Shown here: positions 7,740-17,178 of the stretch, in pieces | Layout: the number at the start of each line of letters is the position of its first letter | How positions within the stretch are numbered: position 1 is the stretch's first letter | DNA from: Alcanivorax quisquiliarum | Lineage (GTDB): Bacteria; Pseudomonadota; Gammaproteobacteria; Pseudomonadales; Alcanivoracaceae | Direction of reading: 5' to 3' | Assembly: GCF_023051175.1 (NCBI RefSeq) | Contig: NZ_JALKII010000010.1 | Coordinates: forward strand, 1-64,000 | DNA length: 64,000 nucleotides | Translations under genes and position numbers: made by a program | Notes under the pieces: model-generated | Database searches by the model: none | What the model was told of the DNA's origin: nothing | Seen by the model: only the letters and a program-made list of their open reading frames with translations

Positions 7740-8031
7740 GTCGCCCTTTCAGGCGTGAGACGAGATCTCCCCGGGTAAGAACGCACTCCTTCACCTCACA
7801 ACCGCCGGATATACGCCACTTCGCTTTGGCCACGAGAGCTTCACGGCTTCTTGCCCGCTCGCCCTGCTCGGCAGCGCCTCGTATCCGATTTTTGTTCATC
7901 GGCTCGCGGTTTACGCTCCACGCTTCCTTCCCACGGTCGGTCACCCTTCCGCAGTTGCGCTTCACTTCGTTCGCTGTGGCCAGCTTACGGAAGGACTTGC
8001 ACCTCCAGGAGTGCGCCCGTGCCGGGCGCAC
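7525..8031 (-). mobile_element. 5' part of a group II intron, truncated by an IS
   Basis: Read on the minus strand, the sequence opens GTGCGCCCGGCACGGG, a typical group II intron 5' end, and continues through GGAGGTGCAAGTCC and a long structured domain I-like region. It ends with the first codons of an intron-encoded protein (from about 7739: MEMRIQKSAEAIVVADMGRR), which is cut at the IS edge. The 5' splice site falls immediately after the T-run of a transcription terminator, the insertion site favoured by class C introns (known for that class). Class assignment here is inferred from location only. Confidence 0.65.
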
Positions 8032-8058
8032 AAAAAAACCCCCGCAGAAATGCGGGGG
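8031..8058 (-). terminator. Rho-independent terminator of the large lipoprotein gene
   Basis: On the minus strand CCCCCGCA TTTC TGCGGGGG is followed by seven Ts, 38 bases after the stop of the 8096-11665 gene. The intron 5' end begins right after the T-run. Confidence 0.9.
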
Positions 8059-8095
8059 CTTAGCAAATATCTATTCAAAAAGACACATCATAAGT

Positions 8096-11000
8096 TCACT
8101 TTATGACTTCCGAGATGTATTGGACACGAGTGCCAGCCTCAGGAATTCGCAGCGTTGTCCAAGCGGCAGGCACAGACACATCAAACCCTACATTCATTAC
8201 TATCTTGACACCCAAGGCTATTTCTACCTCTTCAGCGTTCTCCATTTCAACCTGCATGGTACCATCTTCATTGAAGCGGACTTTCCCTTCAAGCTTGAGC
8301 GTAGCCGGCACACTCATCATGTCGCTTGTCACGTAGCCCGGATCGTCTGTTTGATTAATAAAAGTTATCAGATCAGTAATATTCCTCTCTAATTCTATCG
8401 CATCCACATAAATATCCAACGTAGTGCTGATATAAGGCTCACCATCACTACCTTGATAAATTACTGCCTGAATGGGCTGATTACGCAGACAGGTCTCTCC
8501 ACTCTGTGCACTTTCGACACAATCGGGGTTTTCTTTCGCATATCTCATCCTCATCACCTGCGGTCCCGAATCGAAACCAAACATGATTTCGCTCAGGTGT
8601 ACAGGAGAGGCCATCGGTAAACTTGTCCCCATGATCTGGCCAGGCCAGATCGTAACTGGAACACCACCCAGTGCATCACTGTATTCACCAACTTCCGCAA
8701 TCAAATCACTGGTTATATAGGTAAATTTATCCTCGGGACAATAATTCATGGCGAGAACCCTCGTTGGATCTTCCCGCATTGTCTCGAAGCCACAACCCAC
8801 GGCAACCAGGGGAATGATATCCTTACAGAATGGATCTGTAACATCGCAGTATGGCAGTTCTGTACAATCCGGATCACTAAGATTACAGGTCGGCCCACCC
8901 GCTTCTGCTGGCCGCAATCCGCCAGGCAAAATTTTGGCACTATTCCAAGGTGGTAGCAGACCATCAGGATCATAACAGTCAAGATCATCGGCGTTACAAG
9001 TCTCCGCCAGGCGTGGCTGGCCTTGAGCGCCCTGCTCTTCGACGCTATATACACTGTAAGGTCTGGCATTCACGTAATTAAACGGCCGATGAGAAAAGTC
9101 CAGACGATCCTCCGTATTACGCTCATGCATTAGATTCGCATTTACATCAACGGATGGCGCCCCCAGAACTTGGAGCACCTGCGCCGTGGGCGCTCCTCCT
9201 TTGAAGTACTGTACCAAGTCTATGCCCCCACCGTCGGGTGCATTGGCGTTCTGAAAAAGGACATCGTGCATCCGAGCGTTAGGATCAGCGAACATTTCCA
9301 ACCCTGGACGCTCTGTGAATGTAACTTCGTGCAGCTGCGTCTGGATCGGCAAGCTGTCCACGGAGCAGATCGCCTGGGATCCATCGCAGAGCGCTGTGCT
9401 GCTGTGCCGATCATTGTTAGAACCCAATACATAGCGGTAAAAGGCGCCAGCTTCCCACGGCTCCGCTGGCCAGAAAGTTAGCCTGCGGCCTTCCACACTC
9501 ACTTTGCCAGAGACATCACTTAGCCTCCCTCCAAATTCATCAACCGTTTCGACCTTGAAGGAATTCCCAAGAGATACACTTTCTGGATCAATCTCCTTCG
9601 TAAACACTGCAATAATTGGCCGGTTCGCTGGAAGCTCTCCCAGAGGCAAAATGTCATCTGGCAGTTTGTGCGGATGATGACTTGTTTCACCAGTACTATT
9701 CACCGCGTGGGTCCTACTGTATGGAACATCCAGCCCTCCTCGACAACGCGCGGTCATACCTGAGGCCAGATTTACCGGCGTATCCGCCAAGGCACACGGG
9801 TAACCTGGATATACTGCGGTGATCATCGGAGAGCGAACCACTACTTCCGCTTCGCCATGCTGAACTAGATGACCAAAGTCAAAACCCTGTACGCCCCACT
9901 CATACTGCTCAGCCCGGGTAATCTCTACTGGCATTTCAAATTCAAGTAACTGTGGTGCTCCCAAGGTACCGCCACTTATGTCTTTCAAGCCAGACGCCAG
10001 CTGAACGCTGTATTCGTAGCGCTCGATATTGTTGAAACCACCGAAGGATATCTGTACTGAACGCTTGAAACCCTCATCAGGAGTGATAATTAGAGATGAA
10101 CCTCGTGAATAGACGGTAAATTGGATCTGCTCGCCGTTCTCACTCACAGCAATATGGTCATGGATATCACCCATCGCCACTGGCTTGTTGAAACGGATGA
10201 TAACTGGGTCGGAAGGGAGGAACCCTTCGAGATTTTCACCTGGGCTCCAGCTTTGAACCTCCAAAGACAGCCCATCCACGATCTGCGGCGGATTATCCTG
10301 ATCCTCATACCCCTTCATGTAGAAGGACAGCAGGCCCACTGCGCGCTCGGAGCCGAGCACATCGGGCTCCACCACACCCACCGCATTAATCACCATCTGC
10401 CCACCTTCAACGATGGACGTTCCCACCAGCTCGATATGCAGCAGATCCTGCGTGATAGCACCGTTTGCGGCCGGAGTTTCGGTAGAAACCGCCACATCCA
10501 TCCACAACCGCACCTGACGCGGTGCATCATCGCTATTGCTGTACTCGTTCGGCAGCAGGTAGCCCGTGGCATCGGAGAGGAAATCCATCCGCACTTTGCC
10601 GGATTCGAACCCGGCCGGCACTTCACCACCGATCAACACGTCGATAGACGCTCCTTCGATCAGCGAGCCGCGCTTGATGCGAAGCGGTGTCTGATCCGGG
10701 AAGTTGGGTACGAATGCCAACTCAGCAGCCAAAGTGCCGCTTGCTTGGGTGGCGGTTTCTTCGCCCAGCAGCACGGAAGCCATTGGCACCAGGTTGATCG
10801 GCTTGCCGGTCAGCGGTGAAATCTCACCGGTGTCCGCGATGTCCTGCACCATGGAGACACGCTCGCCCGTGGTCGGCGATGTGGTATCCACCGGTGTGGC
10901 CGTCAGCGTATAGGGCATGGGGTTGGACAAGCTGCCGCCTGTCAGGTTGTCGCCGTAAACGCTGGTGAGGCCACCAGTAATGTTCAGACTGTAATCGCCC

Positions 11001-11665
11001 CCCGGCGTGAGATCCTCTTTCGGATCAATAGTGATATAAGGCCCGCTGACCAGCAGATGGGCATCGACCAGCCCTTCTGGCCCCATCAGTTGCACTGTCG
11101 AGTCGCCTGCATCGCCATACTTGACCGTGCTCGGGTCCAGCGGCTGGCTGAACTGGAGACGGAAGCTGGCGAAGTCGGTGACGGCGAAGTTGACGCCATC
11201 CGGGATGGTGCGCACGACCTCGAAGGTATCACGCGCAACCAGGCTCCTTGGGCCTTCGTGCAGGCCGCGAGTAGTAAACTGGATACTGCGGGCTGACGCT
11301 TCGCCTTTCTCAAGCTCGATTGCCGGCACATCCACCACGTAATCTGTCAGCGGCTTCAGTTTGTTTTGCGGCGTGATGATCAGGCCGCGCTTGCCGTCGA
11401 CCCATTCCAGCTCCACATCAGAGACGATGGCGCCGTCCACTTCGCGCAGTTCAATGGCCGGTGCCGTTTCGGCGACCGGGCTGGAGAAACGCAGTACCAC
11501 CGGCGAGGGCACCGGCACTTCCAGCTGCCCTTGATCCGGGAAGGAGTACACCAGGCTTTGGCGCTGGCTCTCCCAATCCCGCTGCTGATCCGTTGCCACA
11601 TCATCCTTGCTGCCGCCACAGGCGACCAGCGACAGGATGCATGCAGCCATCATTGTTCTTTTCAT
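8096..11665 (-). CDS. Large Ig-like-domain lipoprotein, function unknown
   Basis: A 1189-residue exported lipoprotein: signal peptide MKRTMMAACILSLVAC with a lipobox cysteine at 16. It carries several bacterial Ig-like (Big_5/SbsA-type) modules, seen as repeated units of PxPVVLRFSSPV, FRLQFSQPLDPSTV, VIIRFNKPVAMGDI and IAVFTKEIDPESV followed by LxPLTDY or similar. A Cys/Asp-rich stretch (CNADDLDCYDPDG, CNLSDPDCTELPYCDV) lies at about residues 890-945. The ATG at 11665 is chosen for its AGGAGG site six bases upstream. It sits 65 bases after the FadL-like gene on the same strand, so both probably form an operon acting at the outer membrane. No enzymatic motif is visible. Confidence 0.85.
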   Translation of the reverse strand: MKRTMMAACILSLVACGGSKDDVATDQQRDWESQRQSLVYSFPDQGQLEVPVPSPVVLRFSSPVAETAPAIELREVDGAIVSDVELEWVDGKRGLIITPQNKLKPLTDYVVDVPAIELEKGEASARSIQFTTRGLHEGPRSLVARDTFEVVRTIPDGVNFAVTDFASFRLQFSQPLDPSTVKYGDAGDSTVQLMGPEGLVDAHLLVSGPYITIDPKEDLTPGGDYSLNITGGLTSVYGDNLTGGSLSNPMPYTLTATPVDTTSPTTGERVSMVQDIADTGEISPLTGKPINLVPMASVLLGEETATQASGTLAAELAFVPNFPDQTPLRIKRGSLIEGASIDVLIGGEVPAGFESGKVRMDFLSDATGYLLPNEYSNSDDAPRQVRLWMDVAVSTETPAANGAITQDLLHIELVGTSIVEGGQMVINAVGVVEPDVLGSERAVGLLSFYMKGYEDQDNPPQIVDGLSLEVQSWSPGENLEGFLPSDPVIIRFNKPVAMGDIHDHIAVSENGEQIQFTVYSRGSSLIITPDEGFKRSVQISFGGFNNIERYEYSVQLASGLKDISGGTLGAPQLLEFEMPVEITRAEQYEWGVQGFDFGHLVQHGEAEVVVRSPMITAVYPGYPCALADTPVNLASGMTARCRGGLDVPYSRTHAVNSTGETSHHPHKLPDDILPLGELPANRPIIAVFTKEIDPESVSLGNSFKVETVDEFGGRLSDVSGKVSVEGRRLTFWPAEPWEAGAFYRYVLGSNNDRHSSTALCDGSQAICSVDSLPIQTQLHEVTFTERPGLEMFADPNARMHDVLFQNANAPDGGGIDLVQYFKGGAPTAQVLQVLGAPSVDVNANLMHERNTEDRLDFSHRPFNYVNARPYSVYSVEEQGAQGQPRLAETCNADDLDCYDPDGLLPPWNSAKILPGGLRPAEAGGPTCNLSDPDCTELPYCDVTDPFCKDIIPLVAVGCGFETMREDPTRVLAMNYCPEDKFTYITSDLIAEVGEYSDALGGVPVTIWPGQIMGTSLPMASPVHLSEIMFGFDSGPQVMRMRYAKENPDCVESAQSGETCLRNQPIQAVIYQGSDGEPYISTTLDIYVDAIELERNITDLITFINQTDDPGYVTSDMMSVPATLKLEGKVRFNEDGTMQVEMENAEEVEIALGVKIVMNVGFDVSVPAAWTTLRIPEAGTRVQYISEVIK

Positions 11666-11730
11666 GTTGCCTCCTGAGAAACCTCTACTTAAACGTGCGG
11701 GCACTCATCTGGTGCCGCCGCCCGTCCGGT

Positions 11731-13038
11731 TTAGAATTTCAGTGTTACCGAGCCGGCGAAGACGTGCACTTCACCACCGGTTTCAACCGTGCCGTACACA
11801 CCCGGCGGGGTCAGCGGGTTGGACGATGTCAGCTCGTAGGTTTTTTCATCCAGTTGCTGGTACTGGTAGCCCAGATCCAGGCGCACCGGGTAGGCCAGCA
11901 GCGGCATCTTCGGAATGGTGGCGCTCATGCCCAGGCCCAGCACCCAGCGGTCGGCATCCAGGTAGTTCACGTCCATGCTGCGGCGGCCTTCGATGGGGGT
12001 TTCTTCCCAGGCGATACCACCGGTGAAGGTGAAGTGATCACCGGCCGGGATTTCCACGCCGATACGCGGGATGAAGATGTCCTTGAAGTTGGCGTTGGCC
12101 TGATCCTTGATGGTGTCGTTGCGCAGTTCGCGCTCCAGGCGTGACCACGCTTGATATTCACCGGTGAAGCCGAGGCGGAAGCTGCCGAAGTCGTATTTCA
12201 CGCCCAGGGTGGTGATCTCGGGCTGGAAGGAATCCAGCGTCTGGATGGCCAGCGCCAGCCCCGGTGCCGGGATGGTGCCGGGCACGATCACGTTGGAGCG
12301 CACCTTGGTGCGGGTGTTGGAGTAGGCGCGATAGGAGATCGCGGTTTCCAGGTTGTCCATCCAGCAGCTGGCACGGCTGCAGAAGGTTTCGCCCCAGTTC
12401 ACGTTCACGCCCAGGATCGGGCGGAATTTCGGTGCGGCAGAGACGTTCAGGGATTCCTGGCTGGTGACGCCGCCCAGGGTGGAGCGGGTGTTCAGGGTGG
12501 CATCGGCGTGCAGGGTGACGCGCAGGGCGAAGCCCACATCAATGCCGCGCCAGACGCTGGTGCCCACGCCGGCGGTCAGGAACAGCGGCTGCCGGCCGTA
12601 GGTGAAGTACTGGCCGTAGTCGGAGGTTTCCGAGGAGAACGCCATCATTTCCTGGGCGAATTTCTCGACGCCGACCATCAGGCCGAAGTACAGCGGGTGA
12701 TCCAGTGTGGAGATCGAGCTGAGGTCGGTTTTCAGGCCCAGTTGCAGTTGCTGGGAGGGCTCGTCGACGATGCGGCGGCCGTTGGCCTCCAGATCGTGCT
12801 CGGCGTGGAAGATACCGCCGGTGAGCTCGCCACGCGGGTCTTTGGCCAGGTTGGCCGGGTTGTAGTACACCGCCGAAATCTGCGAGTTGAAGATCGACAG
12901 GGCCTGTGCGGAGGCGATGTCACCGGGGAGCAAGCCGTAGGTGGAGGGCGAGTTGCCCATGTTGGCCACCGCGGGGGAGCCGAGGGTCAGTAGCGCACAG
13001 CCGGCCGCAGCGAGCGGGCCAAATGATTTGAGCTTCAT
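11731..13038 (-). CDS. FadL-like outer membrane porin
   Basis: A 435-residue outer membrane beta-barrel with a signal peptide cleaved near AVA-N26. The N-terminal part (GDIASAQALSIFNSQISAVYYNPANLA) has the NPA motif typical of FadL/TodX/OMPP1 channels, and the alternating hydrophobic strands finish with the outer membrane signature VTLKF. FadL proteins take up long-chain fatty acids or hydrocarbons; the substrate here is unknown. Two cysteine pairs are near residues 220-226. It is transcribed ahead of the big Ig-like lipoprotein, an association that suggests a shared uptake or surface function (inference). Confidence 0.78.
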   Translation of the reverse strand: MKLKSFGPLAAAGCALLTLGSPAVANMGNSPSTYGLLPGDIASAQALSIFNSQISAVYYNPANLAKDPRGELTGGIFHAEHDLEANGRRIVDEPSQQLQLGLKTDLSSISTLDHPLYFGLMVGVEKFAQEMMAFSSETSDYGQYFTYGRQPLFLTAGVGTSVWRGIDVGFALRVTLHADATLNTRSTLGGVTSQESLNVSAAPKFRPILGVNVNWGETFCSRASCWMDNLETAISYRAYSNTRTKVRSNVIVPGTIPAPGLALAIQTLDSFQPEITTLGVKYDFGSFRLGFTGEYQAWSRLERELRNDTIKDQANANFKDIFIPRIGVEIPAGDHFTFTGGIAWEETPIEGRRSMDVNYLDADRWVLGLGMSATIPKMPLLAYPVRLDLGYQYQQLDEKTYELTSSNPLTPPGVYGTVETGGEVHVFAGSVTLKF

Positions 13039-14026
13039 GCTATCTCCTTGGTTTTTTATTCATATTGAGCGCCTCTGGCACAGCGCTTTTTCAATTACCT
13101 GAAACGGTGCACTGCCAGCCGCGACAAATCCCACAAGGTGCACTATGCGCCTCGTGAGAGGAGTCTTGATCCGGCATTTCATGTGTGCGGGCCAAAGCCA
13201 AATGCAAATACAAGAATGATCACCGTCCCTGCATTAATTTCCGGCAATATCGCTCTTTTTCTTCTACGTTCCCCGAAAGACAGGGCCTCGTGCGGGCGAT
13301 TTTGCATGATGCTTCTGCTGCCGGGCCTCTTTGCTATCTATCTTGCTATCTATCTTCCAAGCCTTTGTTTTTATGAAAGATAACGCACTCGATCCCACCA
13401 CATAATGTGATGGAAGTACCAGAAGGGTAGCCACTCAGTGTACAAACGAAAACCAATGAAAATGAAAAGCTGGTTTTCATATTTTGGGCAACATCATTTT
13501 GGCATCGCTCCTGACGGCACCCTCGATTTCCAGATCATCAGAATCGACTCGCTGCATTATTTGAAGAAGCCTGTTTCTTAAAATATGCCGGGCGCGCCAG
13601 GGGCGGCGCAGCTTCTGCCATGCTGTTGTCGTGCTCTCTCATGGCCACTATTTCAGGACACCGTTACCTGCCCGGCCACGCCACGGCGCAGCAAGCCTGC
13701 CACGATATGATTGATGCCCGGCGCCGGGCGCCAGGGGACGGCCAACAACACTTTCCGCTTTCCAGTAACCGGGCACCGGCAGTGATCGGTAGGCAGAAAA
13801 AGCGATCCCCCCCCACCGAAAAAGCTGGCCTTCCGCTTGATTCAGGCGGGCACGCCAGAAGAGACGCCGGCAGCGTCATGCGTGGGTTTGGCCACAGTGC
13901 CGCAAGCAGAAAAATAACGGCCATTGCGCATTCGCCATGACTTATTCATGAATCTGCATAAGAATACCGGAGGCGACACGCTGCACAGCAATTGCCGAAT
14001 CATCCAACAGGCAGGAAAAAAATCTC
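13039..14026. other. Intergenic region without recognisable genes
   Basis: About 990 bases between the divergent FadL-like gene and a small ORF. Short open frames exist but lack ribosome-binding sites and family resemblance. It contains a short TCTATCTTGCTATCTATCTT repeat near 13330-13355. It should hold the promoter of the porin operon on the minus strand. Confidence 0.4.
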
Positions 14027-14224
14027 ATGACGAAACCCGGACCAACCAACCCCTCTCGCGCCGCCATCAAAGCCCGCATGCAAGCCATTCGGGATGAGCT
14101 TGGCCCTGAGGGCCGCGCTGTGCTCGATCGCATTGAGAAGACCATTGTCGACTTTGATCTTACTGATGAAGAGCTCGCCTCGCTGGAAGCACGACTGACC
14201 AGCCTGGCCAAACGCCCGCATTGA
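14027..14224 (+). CDS. Small hypothetical protein, 65 aa
   Basis: A charged, mostly helical 65-residue protein (MTKPGPTNPSRAAIKARMQA, then EEELASLEARL-type heptads at the end). AGGCAGGA lies about ten bases upstream of the ATG. Codon use fits the neighbouring genes and there is no signal peptide. No family was recognised. Confidence 0.5.
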   Translation: MTKPGPTNPSRAAIKARMQAIRDELGPEGRAVLDRIEKTIVDFDLTDEELASLEARLTSLAKRPH

Positions 14225-14787
14225 TCCATGCCGCACCAGGCCAGACGTATTCGGGCAGCACTTGCCCGGATGCGACAACGTGGACGGAAGAAGCCCGGCT
14301 CACGGGCTACTGCGGTTCTGCCGACTCGCTGGCGCCTATATTTGTTTGCATTTGCTGCTGCACCTTAATTTGCCGGTATGCCTTATTCACTGGCGAGCCT
14401 TGCTCGCTGGCGCATCCCGATTCACTGACGCGCCTTGCTTTACCGGGATTCGCTGCCGCCCAGGCCAGGCAGGCGAGGCTGCTGTGACCAACGCAGGGGC
14501 TTTGCCTGCGGGGTCCCCAAGGCTGCTCTTTACTGCCTTCGGCCGCCCTTTGCCTCCAACCACAGATCATTCTTGCCTGGCCCGCTCGCCACCGAGCCCG
14601 GCATCTGGCACGCACAAGACACGAAATATGGGAATTCCCCATGCAAAGGAGGTTGACGCGGCCTTTCCAGCAGTGTAAGTGCGGGCCTGAATAGGCCCAC
14701 GGGCACAGGCCGACCGCCCATCTCTGTTTGCTAGGCAGACCACGGCAACGCTATCCTTGGCGTTTTGTTTGCCACAGGATCTTTAAC
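14225..14787. other. Intergenic region upstream of gdhA
   Basis: About 560 bases with only unsupported short open frames on both strands. It presumably contains the gdhA promoter; no clear promoter or riboswitch was found. Confidence 0.35.
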
Positions 14788-16125
14788 ATGCCCGCTCAAC
14801 TCGACGAGTTTCTGCAGCGCCTGCGCCAGCGTGACCCCGACCAACCCCCGTTCCATCAGGCGGTCGAAGAAGTACTGCGCTCGCTGTGGCCGTTTCTGGC
14901 AGAGAACCCGAAGTACATGAAACATGGCCTGCTTGAGCGGCTGGCTGAGCCCGAACGGGTAATCATCTTCCGTGTACCATGGCAGGATGACAAAGGCAAC
15001 GTGCATGTCAACCGCGGCTACCGGGTGCAGATGAACAGCGCGATCGGCCCCTACAAAGGCGGCATCCGCTTCCACCCGTCCGTCAACCTTGGCGTGCTCA
15101 AGTTCCTGGCCTTTGAACAGGTTTTCAAGAACTCGCTGACCTCGCTGCCCATGGGCGGCGGCAAAGGCGGTGCGGATTTTGACCCTAAAGGGAAAAGCGA
15201 TGCTGAGGTCATGCGCTTCTGCCAGGCGTTCATTGCCGAGCTTTATCGGCACATTGGCCCCAATCTGGATGTGCCGGCAGGCGACATTGGCGTGGGTGCT
15301 CGTGAGATCGGCTATATGTTCGGCATGTACAAGAAGCTGGCCAACGAGTTCACCGGCACTTTCACCGGCAAGGGCTTCAGCTATGGCGGCAGCCTGGTAC
15401 GCCCGGAGGCGACAGGGTTCGGCCTGGTTTACTTCATCGAGGAAATGCTCAAACGGCGCCATACCGGGGTGGACGGCAAGAAGATTCTTATCTCCGGCTC
15501 CGGCAACGTGGCGCAATACGCGGCGCTGCGGGCGATGCTGATGGGCGCGCAGATCACCAGCCTGTCTGATTCCGGCGGCACCATGTATATGCCCGACGGC
15601 CTCACTGACGAGCAATTTGACTATCTGCGTGATCTCAAGAACGTGCGCCGTGGTCGGCTCAAGGAAATGGCCGACGAATTCAAGCTGCCCTGGCACGCCG
15701 ACAAAAGCCCCTGGCACCTGCCATGTGATATCGCCCTGCCCTGCGCCACGCAGAATGAGCTACACGCTGACGATGCCCGCACATTGATCAAGAACGGCTG
15801 CCAGCTTGTCGCCGAAGGCGCCAATATGCCCTCGACCCTGGAGGCAGTGGATATCTTCCGTGATGCCGGCATCCTGTTTGCGCCTGCCAAGGCAGCCAAT
15901 GCTGGTGGCGTGTCGGTCAGTGGCCTGGAAATGAGCCAGAACAGCCTGCGCCTGAACTGGACGGAAGGCGAAGTGGACGAGCGGCTGCACCATCTGATGC
16001 AGCGTATCCACCATGCTTGTGTGGAATTCGGCACGCGCAGCGGCAAGGTCGATTACGTTGATGGCGCCAATATCGCCGGCTTCGTGAAGGTGGCGGATGC
16101 CATGCAGGCGCAAGGGCTGGTTTAA
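14788..16125 (+). CDS. gdhA: NADP-specific glutamate dehydrogenase
   Basis: A 445-residue enzyme that makes glutamate from 2-oxoglutarate and ammonium with NADPH; the usual length is about 447. The family signature is complete: the substrate loop FKNSLTSLPMGGGKGGADFDPKGKS with the catalytic lysine, PAGDIGVGAREIGYMFG, and the Rossmann motif SGSGNVAQYAA. The ATG at 14788 is chosen over an upstream frame extension because it gives the family N-terminus (MPAQLDEFLQRLRQRDP) and follows AGGA by eight bases. It stands alone, so ammonium assimilation is its likely role. Confidence 0.95.
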   Translation: MPAQLDEFLQRLRQRDPDQPPFHQAVEEVLRSLWPFLAENPKYMKHGLLERLAEPERVIIFRVPWQDDKGNVHVNRGYRVQMNSAIGPYKGGIRFHPSVNLGVLKFLAFEQVFKNSLTSLPMGGGKGGADFDPKGKSDAEVMRFCQAFIAELYRHIGPNLDVPAGDIGVGAREIGYMFGMYKKLANEFTGTFTGKGFSYGGSLVRPEATGFGLVYFIEEMLKRRHTGVDGKKILISGSGNVAQYAALRAMLMGAQITSLSDSGGTMYMPDGLTDEQFDYLRDLKNVRRGRLKEMADEFKLPWHADKSPWHLPCDIALPCATQNELHADDARTLIKNGCQLVAEGANMPSTLEAVDIFRDAGILFAPAKAANAGGVSVSGLEMSQNSLRLNWTEGEVDERLHHLMQRIHHACVEFGTRSGKVDYVDGANIAGFVKVADAMQAQGLV

Positions 16126-16785
16126 CCCGCCGCGTCAGGCTTGACCGCGCAATAGCCACACGCCCGGGCTCCGGCATGGAGCCTGGGTCACGCCCGCCAG
16201 CGGACACAGCCACAAGCCACCGATCCGGCTTCGGCCTACCATGGGCTCGCTCTCAGCTCGGATCATTATCATGACAACCCGCCGTTTTTACTGGGCATGG
16301 CCGCCATTCCTGCTGGCCGGCGCCGCGATCTATCAGCCGGTGGTTTCCAGATATGGGACATCCACCTTACCGGCGTATTGATGGTGATCGGGTTATTGCC
16401 CGTGACCGGGCTCCTGCTGGCATGGCAACCGCTGACAAAGCGCCGGTGCCATCGAGCTTGCGATGGGCCTGTGCGTGGCAAGCATGGCAATCTCGGTACC
16501 GTTTACTCCCGGCCCCGGGGCTTCAAGTGCGCTACTACGTGAGCCCGTTCGAGAGCCATGCCATCCTCGCAGTTATCGGCCCGATGGGCTGAGCTGGCAC
16601 GCGAACATGCTTTCGAAACATCCAGAGCACGGCCACAGCAAGACATTTTCTGTGCCGGCAAAAAACGCAGCTACGGCTCGGTGCGGTGCTTATCGTACGA
16701 GGTTTCTACCCTAACTCTGGACAATGAAAACCGGCTTGCCGTGCTGGAAGCCCATTGCCAGCGTTAAAGCCGTAGCTGCGCCGGA
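16126..16785. other. Intergenic region with a possible decayed membrane gene
   Basis: A GC-rich hairpin (CCCGGGCTCC / GGAGCCTGGG near 16164-16189) without a T-run follows gdhA. The only coding-like signal is the frameshifted hydrophobic segment at 16271-16445; the remainder shows nothing. Confidence 0.35.
16271..16445 (+). pseudogene. Possible frameshifted small membrane protein
   Basis: An ATG at 16271 opens MTTRRFYWAWPPFLLAGAAI, a good transmembrane start, but the frame stops at 16378. In the +2 frame, from about 16335, the sequence continues as a second hydrophobic segment (GVLMVIGLLPVTGLLLAW) flanked by WDIHLT and QPLTKRR. Joined, they make a plausible two-helix protein of about 58 residues. 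It may be a real frameshift or an accident; no family recognised. Confidence 0.3.
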
Positions 16786-16983
16786 CTACTCCGGCTGCCC
16801 TGTGGCTGAAAGCAGCGAGGGGCCAGCATCTTCGTGCTGGCTTGTGACCTCCGCTGGCAATGCATCTGCCTCCTTGGCGGCCTGCTTGATGCGGTAGTCG
16901 GTGATGATCATGGCAATGATCAGGATTGTTGAAACCGTCAATGCGGCGATTATTATAATTAACTCTTTCTTGCGTTCTGACAT
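16786..16983 (-). CDS. Small single-pass membrane protein, 65 aa
   Basis: MSERKKE is followed by one strong transmembrane helix (LIIIIAALTVSTILIIAMII) and a polar C-terminal tail. AAGGA lies directly before the ATG. Size and topology suggest a small inner membrane protein of unknown role; no homolog was recognised. Confidence 0.5.
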   Translation of the reverse strand: MSERKKELIIIIAALTVSTILIIAMIITDYRIKQAAKEADALPAEVTSQHEDAGPSLLSATGQPE

Positions 16984-17178
16984 TCCTTATCCCCCACATT
17001 ATTGCATTTTGATATCATAAACAGCCAAACATGCCTTTCCTGGCTAAAATGGCAGGCCATTAATTAACACTGTTGCGGGGAGATTGGAAGAGCCATGTAA
17101 ACACTGGCGCAGCGGAAGCAGCACCGATGAGAAACCGCCTGATGCGCAAGCGCTGGCGGCGCAGCGCTTGTCAGCAGA

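Noticed and set aside
7616-8392. 258-codon plus-strand ORF across the intron remnant
   Set aside because: It spans the intron, the terminator and the 3' end of the lipoprotein gene, so it is a chance frame.
13138-13383. 81-codon ORF with a hydrophobic end
   Set aside because: No ribosome-binding site, odd composition and no family match; it is listed only as intergenic.
14731-15717. 328-codon open frame on the minus strand
   Set aside because: It is the antisense shadow of gdhA.
16164-16189. Hairpin after gdhA as a terminator
   Set aside because: The stem is strong but there is no T-run and it lies about 40 bases from the stop, so it was not called as a terminator.
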